A stretch of 64,000 nt of DNA from positions 466,858 to 530,857 of the forward strand of contig MAAJ01000006.1 in assembly GCA_002163085.1 (NCBI GenBank), read 5' to 3'. A program made the position numbers and the translations under genes. Under the pieces are notes generated by a model. That model made no database searches and was not told where the DNA came from. It was given only the letters and a program-made list of their open reading frames with translations. Shown here one piece after another: positions 58,839 through 64,000 of this stretch (the stretch's first letter is position 1; each line of letters opens with the position of its first letter). Origin of the DNA: Methylophaga sp. 42_25_T18 (GTDB taxonomy: Bacteria > Pseudomonadota > Gammaproteobacteria > Nitrosococcales > Methylophagaceae).

Positions 58839-59657
58839 ATGGCTGAAAATACAAAAAAGAAGGGTTTTATCGGCAATATTTTAGCATTGCCCAATGATAA
58901 CCCGAAAAAAACGATCTTCGTAGCAGCATTGCTGTGCTTAGTCTGTTCAGTTTTAGTATCAACCTCAGCTGTTGTTCTAAAACCTCTACAGCAAATCAAT
59001 AAAGCGAATGACATCAAGAAGAACATCTTGGCGGTCACTGGTTTATTAACCGATGATGCCGACGTTGATGCCTTGTTTGCTCAGTTTGAAACAAAAGTAG
59101 TCAACTTAGATGCTGGTAAATATGAGGATATTGATGTTACCACTTACGATCAACGTAAAGCCTCTTCCGATCCAGCCCAAAGCGTGACATTAACTGCAGA
59201 GCAAGATATTGCCAGTATTGGTAGTCGCGCTAAATTGGCAACCATTTACTTATTAAAAGAAAATGGCGCTGTAAAACAAGTGGTACTTCCCGTTCATGGT
59301 TATGGCCTCTGGTCTACGCTCTATGGGTTTATTTCTTTTGATGCCGACTTTAATACCATTGGCGGCCTCCAATTTTATGAACATGCTGAAACTCCTGGCT
59401 TAGGTGGTGAAGTTGACAACCCTAAATGGCGTAAACAATGGCAAGGTAAAAAAGCCTTTAACGAGCAAGGTGAACTCAAAATTGAAGTTGTCCGTGGCTT
59501 TGTAGATTACAAAGTAGCTGGTGCAGAACATAAAGTGGACGGTTTGTCTGGTGCAACCCTAACAAGCGTCGGTGTATCTAACTTAGTTAAATACTGGTTA
59601 GGTGAAAATGCATTTGGTCCATATTTAAAAAACATGCGTACTGAGATGGGGAAATAA
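58839..59657 (+). CDS. nqrC: Na+-NQR subunit C
   Basis: NqrC is the periplasmic-facing subunit with one N-terminal membrane helix (about 27-48) and covalent FMN on the threonine of SGAT (T240), within DGLSGATLTSVG. Length 272 residues. It requires ApbE for flavin transfer; no apbE gene is in the window. It follows nqrB by 4 nt. Confidence 0.97.
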   Translation: MAENTKKKGFIGNILALPNDNPKKTIFVAALLCLVCSVLVSTSAVVLKPLQQINKANDIKKNILAVTGLLTDDADVDALFAQFETKVVNLDAGKYEDIDVTTYDQRKASSDPAQSVTLTAEQDIASIGSRAKLATIYLLKENGAVKQVVLPVHGYGLWSTLYGFISFDADFNTIGGLQFYEHAETPGLGGEVDNPKWRKQWQGKKAFNEQGELKIEVVRGFVDYKVAGAEHKVDGLSGATLTSVGVSNLVKYWLGENAFGPYLKNMRTEMGK

Positions 59658-59660
59658 CCG

Positions 59661-60323
59661 ATGGCTAGTCAAGCAAAATCTAACGTTTTAGACCCCTTAA
59701 TTGATACCAATCCAATCACGTTACAAGTATTGGGCGTTTGTTCGGCCTTAGCGGTAACAACAAATATGATGGCGGCACTCATTATGAGTATCGCTTTAAC
59801 TACTGTAACCGCTTTCTCTGGAATGCTGATCAGTTCCATCCGTAATCACATTCCGTCAACGATCCGTATCATTGTACAAATGACGATCATTGCGTCATTA
59901 GTTATTGTTGTCGATCAACTGCTCAAAGCCTACGCCTATGAAGCTAGCAAGCAATTGTCAGTTTTTGTTGGCCTGATCATTACTAACTGTATTGTATTAG
60001 GTCGTGCCGAAGCGTATGCAATGAAAAACCCACCAATGTTGAGTTTTTTAGATGGAATCGGTAATGGTCTTGGCTACAGTTTAATTCTTATGGTGGTTGC
60101 CTTCTTTCGTGAACTACTCGGTGCGGGCAAACTGTTTGGTATTCAAGTTATTCCTGTTGCCAACGAAGGCGGCTGGTACATTCCAAATGGTTTAATGTTG
60201 TTACCACCCAGTGCATTCTTCGTTATCGGTTTATTGATTTGGGCTATTCGTAGTTGGAAAAAAGATCAGGTGGAAGCAGCTGACTATCAAATACACCAAG
60301 TTCACCGGACGGAGATTCTCTAA
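59661..60323 (+). CDS. nqrD: Na+-NQR subunit D
   Basis: This 220-residue integral membrane subunit shows the inverted-repeat helices common to NqrD/RnfE ([32 protein letters not shown]). It forms, with NqrE, the central iron-sulfur-containing part of the membrane core. The start overlaps the operon with a 3-nt gap. Confidence 0.96.
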   Translation: MASQAKSNVLDPLIDTNPITLQVLGVCSALAVTTNMMAALIMSIALTTVTAFSGMLISSIRNHIPSTIRIIVQMTIIASLVIVVDQLLKAYAYEASKQLSVFVGLIITNCIVLGRAEAYAMKNPPMLSFLDGIGNGLGYSLILMVVAFFRELLGAGKLFGIQVIPVANEGGWYIPNGLMLLPPSAFFVIGLLIWAIRSWKKDQVEAADYQIHQVHRTEIL

Positions 60324-60932
60324 ATGGAACATTATTTAAGCCTCTTTATCCGCTCAATCTTCATTGAGAACCTTGCCTTATCGTTTTTCTTGGGCATGTG
60401 TACATATTTAGCAGTTTCAAAGAAAATCGAAACCGCGCTAGGTCTAGGTATTGCTGTCATTGTTGTTCAGGCCATTACCGTTCCTGCTAACAACCTCATT
60501 TACCAGCTGTTATTAAAAGATGGCGCTTTAGCCTGGGCAGGTTTCCCTGATGTTGATTTAAGCTTCCTCGGCCTTATCAGCTTTATCGGTGTTATTGCTG
60601 CCATGGTTCAAATCATAGAAATGGCAATGGATAAATACACCCCTGCTTTATACAACGCCTTGGGTATTTTCTTGCCACTCATCACCGTAAATTGTGCCAT
60701 TTTAGGTGGTACGTTGTTTATGGTGGAACGTGACTATAATTTTGCTGAAAGTGCGGTATATGGTGTAGGTAGTGGTCTGGGTTGGGCACTAGCAATCACC
60801 GCGATTGCAGGTATAAGAGAAAAACTAAAATATTCAGATGTACCAGATGGTCTACAAGGCCTGGGTATTACCTTTATCACCGCAGGTCTAATGGCGCTCG
60901 GTTTTATGGCATTCTCGGGGATTCAACTGTAA
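60324..60932 (+). CDS. nqrE: Na+-NQR subunit E
   Basis: This 202-residue integral membrane subunit is homologous to RnfA, with [23 protein letters not shown] at the N-terminus and [21 protein letters not shown] in the middle. It abuts nqrD directly, and its stop shares one base with the nqrF ATG. Confidence 0.96.
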   Translation: MEHYLSLFIRSIFIENLALSFFLGMCTYLAVSKKIETALGLGIAVIVVQAITVPANNLIYQLLLKDGALAWAGFPDVDLSFLGLISFIGVIAAMVQIIEMAMDKYTPALYNALGIFLPLITVNCAILGGTLFMVERDYNFAESAVYGVGSGLGWALAITAIAGIREKLKYSDVPDGLQGLGITFITAGLMALGFMAFSGIQL

Positions 60933-62149
60933 TGGAAATCATTTTAGGTATCGTATTATTCACGCTGATCATCATGGCCCTAGTGGTTTTGATCCTCAAT
61001 GCGAGGTCAAAATTAGTAGCAACCGGTGATATTGCCATTCTCATCAATGATGAAAAAACGGTACATACCACTGCTGGTGGTAAGTTATTAGGCGCTTTAT
61101 CTGATTCTAGCCTGTTTGTCTCCTCTGCCTGTGGTGGTGGTGGTACTTGTGGTCAATGCAAAGTAAAAGTCTTCGAAGGTGGTGGCTCTATCCTCCCTAC
61201 AGAAGAGTCTCACATTACAAAGCGTGAAGCAGCAGCAGGCGAACGTCTTTCTTGCCAAGTATCTGTTAAACAGAACATGAAAATCGAAGTGCCAGAAGAA
61301 GTCTTCGGGGTGAAGAAATGGGAATGTACGGTTCGCTCTAACGATAACGTAGCCACGTTCATCAAAGAATTAGTATTAGAACTACCTACAGGCGAAAGTG
61401 TTGATTTCCGTGCTGGTGGTTTTATTCAAATCGAATGTCCACCACATATCGCCAACTATAAAGATTTTGATATCGCAGGTGAATACCGTGAAGATTGGGA
61501 TCGCTTCGATATGTGGCGTTTCAAATCAGAAGTAAAAGAAGATGTCATACGTGCCTATTCGATGGCAAATTATCCTCAGGAAGAAGGCATTATAATGCTT
61601 AATGTACGGATCGCATCGCCACCTCCTGGTGATGATGCTCTACCTCCGGGCCAGATGTCTTCTTACATCTTTAATCTGAAAGAGGGTGACAAAGTTACCA
61701 TCTCCGGCCCATTTGGTGAGTTTTATGCTAAAGATACTGACAAAGAGATGGTATTCATCGGTGGTGGTGCGGGTATGGCACCCATGCGTTCACATATCTT
61801 CGATCAATTACGCCGCTTAAATAGTGACCGTAAGATGAGTTTTTGGTATGGCGCACGTAGCTTGCGTGAAATGTTCTACGTAGAAGATTTTGATACGCTA
61901 CAGACGGAGAATGATAACTTTAAATGGCATGTTGCCCTATCAGATCCGCAAGAACAAGATAATTGGACAGGCTATACCGGCTTTATTCATAATATTCTTA
62001 AAGATAACTATTTGAAAGATCATCCTGCACCGGAAGATTGTGAGTACTACATGTGTGGTCCTCCAATGATGAACGCCGCCGTTATCAGTATGCTGGAAGA
62101 TCTTGGCGTAGAAAGTGACAATATCTTCCTTGATGATTTCGGAGGATAG
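60932..62149 (+). CDS. nqrF: Na+-NQR subunit F (NADH entry)
   Basis: NqrF is a membrane-anchored reductase with 405 residues. An N-terminal helix (about 2-22) precedes a [2Fe-2S] ferredoxin domain with cysteines C67, C73, C76 and C108, then FAD binding (RAYSMANYP) and an NADH domain ([22 protein letters not shown]). The ATG overlaps the nqrE stop by one base; longer frames starting at 60782 overlap nqrE and are unlikely. Confidence 0.97.
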   Translation: MEIILGIVLFTLIIMALVVLILNARSKLVATGDIAILINDEKTVHTTAGGKLLGALSDSSLFVSSACGGGGTCGQCKVKVFEGGGSILPTEESHITKREAAAGERLSCQVSVKQNMKIEVPEEVFGVKKWECTVRSNDNVATFIKELVLELPTGESVDFRAGGFIQIECPPHIANYKDFDIAGEYREDWDRFDMWRFKSEVKEDVIRAYSMANYPQEEGIIMLNVRIASPPPGDDALPPGQMSSYIFNLKEGDKVTISGPFGEFYAKDTDKEMVFIGGGAGMAPMRSHIFDQLRRLNSDRKMSFWYGARSLREMFYVEDFDTLQTENDNFKWHVALSDPQEQDNWTGYTGFIHNILKDNYLKDHPAPEDCEYYMCGPPMMNAAVISMLEDLGVESDNIFLDDFGG

Positions 62150-62353
62150 GTGACCATATTTATTGCCACATTTGTTGTTATCACCATTGCCGTTATGGGC
62201 ATGGCAGTAGGCGTGATATTAGGACGTCCAGCGATTAAAGGCAGCTGTGGCGGCCTTAATCAAGTAGGATTAGCCGGCAGTTGCAGTGGTGCCTGCAGTA
62301 TCGAAGAAAAACATCAATGCGAAATTAAAAAAGCGCAAGAAAATCAGCAGTAA
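62150..62353 (+). CDS. nqrM: Na+-NQR maturation factor NqrM
   Basis: NqrM (DUF539) is a small membrane protein needed to assemble the iron-sulfur site of Na+-NQR. The 67-residue sequence has one membrane helix (about 3-25) and four conserved cysteines, C33, C45, C49 and C57. It starts with GTG immediately after the nqrF stop. Its presence completes the operon. Confidence 0.93.
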   Translation: MTIFIATFVVITIAVMGMAVGVILGRPAIKGSCGGLNQVGLAGSCSGACSIEEKHQCEIKKAQENQQ

Positions 62354-62378
62354 GAAATAACTTCAGCGGAGATCAAAT

Positions 62379-62840
62379 ATGCTCGATTCTTTAAAAGTTA
62401 GAGATTACATGTCAGTCAACAAAGTGACTTTCACTCCAGATATGGACATCTTACGCGCGATCAACAAATTACTCGACTCTAAAATATCTGGTGCACCAGT
62501 ATTAGACCAACATGGCAATATGGTGGGGTTTCTCTCTGAAAAGGACTGCATGCAAGTGGCATTAGATGCGGGTTATTATCAAGGAACAGCTGCTGGAAAG
62601 GTTTCAGAATTCATGACTGTTGGTATTGAATCTATCGACGTAGATACGCCCATCATTGAAGTTGCTGAAATGTTCCTAAAAGGCTCTTACAAGCGTTTTC
62701 CAGTTGTGATGGAAAACCGACTCGTCGGCACAATTACACGCTCTCATATCTTACGTGCTTTGGAATACTTGTCTGCACCAGAGAGCAAGCAGAAGCCTGT
62801 CAAACAAACAGCTGGGGTTAAACAGCCTGTTCAGTTTTAA
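62379..62840 (+). CDS. CBS-domain pair protein
   Basis: The 153-residue protein consists of two CBS motifs (V-x-D-Y-M at 9-13 and EFMTVGIESID at about 77-87) that usually bind adenosine nucleotides. It is soluble and stands in the nqr direction 25 nt after nqrM, so it may be cotranscribed. The role is unknown. A bidirectional terminator follows. Confidence 0.85.
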   Translation: MLDSLKVRDYMSVNKVTFTPDMDILRAINKLLDSKISGAPVLDQHGNMVGFLSEKDCMQVALDAGYYQGTAAGKVSEFMTVGIESIDVDTPIIEVAEMFLKGSYKRFPVVMENRLVGTITRSHILRALEYLSAPESKQKPVKQTAGVKQPVQF

Positions 62841-62895
62841 CTCAGCTTATACCTACTTCAAAAGACGCACTTTGTTGTGCATTGAAACTAAAAAA

Positions 62896-62922
62896 AAGCC
62901 CTAGACATCAGTCTAGGGCTTT
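62896..62922 (+). terminator. Bidirectional intrinsic terminator
   Basis: The perfect stem AAGCCCTAGAC / GTCTAGGGCTT with an ATCA loop is flanked by A and T runs. It lies between the convergent CBS-protein and cupin genes and should serve both. Confidence 0.92.
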
Positions 62923-62949
62923 TTTATTACTTGAATAAGCTATTTATAA

Positions 62950-63234
62950 CTAGTCAGCTGTTTTCATGTAATGTTTCTTCAATGTCTTAGTAACTTGCCA
63001 CATGCTTGTTAAGCCTTTAGGAAAGATCACATAATCACCAGGCACAACAGTTACAGGTTGACCACCATCTGGTGTTACAACGATCTCGCCTTCTAAGATA
63101 TATGAATGTTCTGATTCATCATCAAAATCTAAACGGAATCCTCTCACTGGGCAGTCCCAAATATTCCACTCAGCAATACCTAATTCAGCTTTACGAGCAT
63201 CGCTTAGGTTCTTTTCTACAATAATTTCTGGCAT
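62950..63234 (-). CDS. Small cupin-domain protein
   Basis: The 94-residue single cupin fold resembles the Cupin_3 (DUF861) group. It has the E-x-x-Y-I-L-E-G-E-I strand (HSYILEGEIVV) and PGDYVIFPKG. It probably binds a small ligand or metal; activity is not predictable. It is a single gene ending 27 nt from the shared terminator. Confidence 0.85.
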   Translation of the reverse strand: MPEIIVEKNLSDARKAELGIAEWNIWDCPVRGFRLDFDDESEHSYILEGEIVVTPDGGQPVTVVPGDYVIFPKGLTSMWQVTKTLKKHYMKTAD

Positions 63235-63402
63235 GACAATCCTAGTTCAATCTATTAATAAGTAATGCCAAAATTATGATTCCATAATGAACTATGGTAT
63301 CCGCAATACTTTGGCAAGCGAATGATAGCAAAGTTGGTGATTATTTACTTTGTTTGTTTGAAAATATTAGACTTAAAATTATAAATGATTGCTCGTCAGC
63401 AT

Positions 63403-63777
63403 CTATATTCTGCCAGTGCGTTTTAGACGTTTGTTCACAACGTAATGGTACAACATTGCTAACAAGGGTTTTACGACTGGTAGTTTTAGCACAAAGGCTA
63501 TCGGTTGCAACCACATTATACGTTGCATTAAAACGATATAAGCATCAATTTCTCTGATGATCTGACCGTCTTCAGTTTGAATATGTAGTTCAGATAAGGC
63601 AAGTTTAGGATCAATATTTTTCTGACAGAGTTCGTTACCTTTATCTGTTATATCGAACCAACTTACATCCTTAGAACGTTTACCACTTAGCCATTCGTAC
63701 CACTTACGGTCTCTTATACAGCTTGGACAAGCGCCGTCATAAAATATGGTGATCTTGTGTTGTTCAATACACGTCAT
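63403..63777 (-). CDS. DCC-family thiol-disulfide oxidoreductase-like protein (DUF393)
   Basis: The 124-residue protein shows the DCC motif at the N-terminus, YDGACPSCIRDRKW, with a redox-like CxxC (C-P-S-C), then a W-F-D/LxxR pattern typical of the family. A predicted membrane-proximal hydrophobic helix lies near residues 90-115. The function of DCC proteins is not well defined. It is upstream of the cupin gene on the same strand, 168 nt apart. Confidence 0.8.
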   Translation of the reverse strand: MTCIEQHKITIFYDGACPSCIRDRKWYEWLSGKRSKDVSWFDITDKGNELCQKNIDPKLALSELHIQTEDGQIIREIDAYIVLMQRIMWLQPIAFVLKLPVVKPLLAMLYHYVVNKRLKRTGRI

Positions 63778-63904
63778 ATATACACACCTACATGTACGTA
63801 TATTACTCTTTAGATGATGAACTAGTACATTTACTGATGTGTAATTAGCTTTCCGTGGCGTCTAACCTTGTTCGAGTCATACCATTACCAAATTTAAGGC
63901 AATA

Positions 63905-63942
63905 AAAAAGGCCACCCTCAATGAGGATGACCTTCTTTAAAT
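63905..63942 (-). terminator. Terminator of the rRNA operon
   Basis: On the minus strand, downstream of 5S, GGTCATCCTC pairs with GAGGGTGGCC around ATT with G-T wobbles, then a T run follows (ACCTT...TTTTTTATT). It matches the expected end of an rRNA transcript. Confidence 0.85.
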
Positions 63943-63946
63943 AAAA

Positions 63947-64000
63947 GCCTGGCAGTGACCTACTCTCACATGGGAACTCCCACACTACCATCGGCGCTAA
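63947..64000 (-). rRNA. rrf: 5S rRNA, 3' end (partial)
   Basis: The minus strand carries the last ~54 nt of a 5S rRNA. The plus-strand sequence matches the reverse complement of the 3' half of gammaproteobacterial 5S (GCCTGGCAG, CTACTCTCACATGGG and CACACTACCATCGGCGCTA). The rest of the operon lies beyond the right edge. Confidence 0.95.

Noticed and set aside
63294..63557. 87-residue plus-strand frame overlapping the DCC-family gene
   Set aside because: Its 3' half is antisense to the better-supported minus-strand gene and it has no domain or ribosome binding site.

Overview
The window reads as the chromosome of a marine, methylotrophic gammaproteobacterium, most likely Methylophaga or a close relative. 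The main evidence is a ribulose monophosphate (RuMP) formaldehyde-assimilation cluster at 29.6-33.4 kb: two 3-hexulose-6-phosphate synthases, 6-phospho-3-hexuloisomerase and transaldolase. Supporting evidence is a complete Na+-translocating NADH:quinone reductase operon (nqrABCDEF plus nqrM, 56.3-62.4 kb), MutL with MutH, QueG, Orn, and a gammaproteobacterial rpoN-hpf-ptsN block. The assignment is inferred from gene content; no full 16S gene is in the window.

Layout. 0-12 kb: the 5' two thirds of ftsK on the minus strand, trxB, a universal stress protein, two GGDEF proteins, a small cytochrome c next to a Ste24-like protease, orn, a chemoreceptor and queG. 12-18.6 kb: the conserved nnr-tsaE-amiC-mutL cell-envelope and repair run, followed by an unusual repeat-containing membrane-anchored protein. 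18.6-22.8 kb: an HME-type RND metal efflux pump with its adaptor. 23-26.8 kb: tRNA-Phe(GAA), a secreted FecR-domain protein, an outer-membrane barrel, a YjfB-like small protein and a major porin. 26.9-29.4 kb: split dihydroxyacetone kinase (dhaL and dhaK convergent) and a NagD-like phosphatase. 29.6-33.4 kb: the RuMP cluster, with a 96-residue protein carrying four TGVE-type repeats inside it. 33.5-41.4 kb: leuC, prmB, a double-receiver GGDEF protein, mutH, an ABC-2 exporter, dusA and a YgjP-like metalloprotein. 41.5-46.9 kb: the methyl cycle (metK, ahcY, metF) behind an SAH riboswitch, then a tungstate-type ABC transporter without its binding protein. 47-53.9 kb: rpoN, hpf, ptsN, a short hprK, manX, ptsH, ptsI and mgtE. 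53.9-62.9 kb: aroC, an MFS transporter, the nqr operon and a CBS-domain protein. The right end holds a cupin, a DCC-family protein and the 3' end of a 5S rRNA on the minus strand.

How the genes fit together. Formaldehyde from C1 substrates is fixed by Hps and rearranged by Phi. Tal takes part in regenerating ribulose 5-phosphate, and DhaK/DhaL with the neighbouring phosphatase may handle C3 overflow. MetK, AhcY and MetF turn over the SAM/SAH/methionine cycle under SAH control. Na+-NQR supplies respiratory sodium pumping. The incomplete PTS (EI, HPr, two EIIA proteins and HprK, with no sugar permease) is probably purely regulatory.

The two observations most worth following are the TGVE-repeat protein in the RuMP cluster and the SAH riboswitch. 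The riboswitch leader contains two copies of the same stem, which can be read as a translational ON switch for metK.
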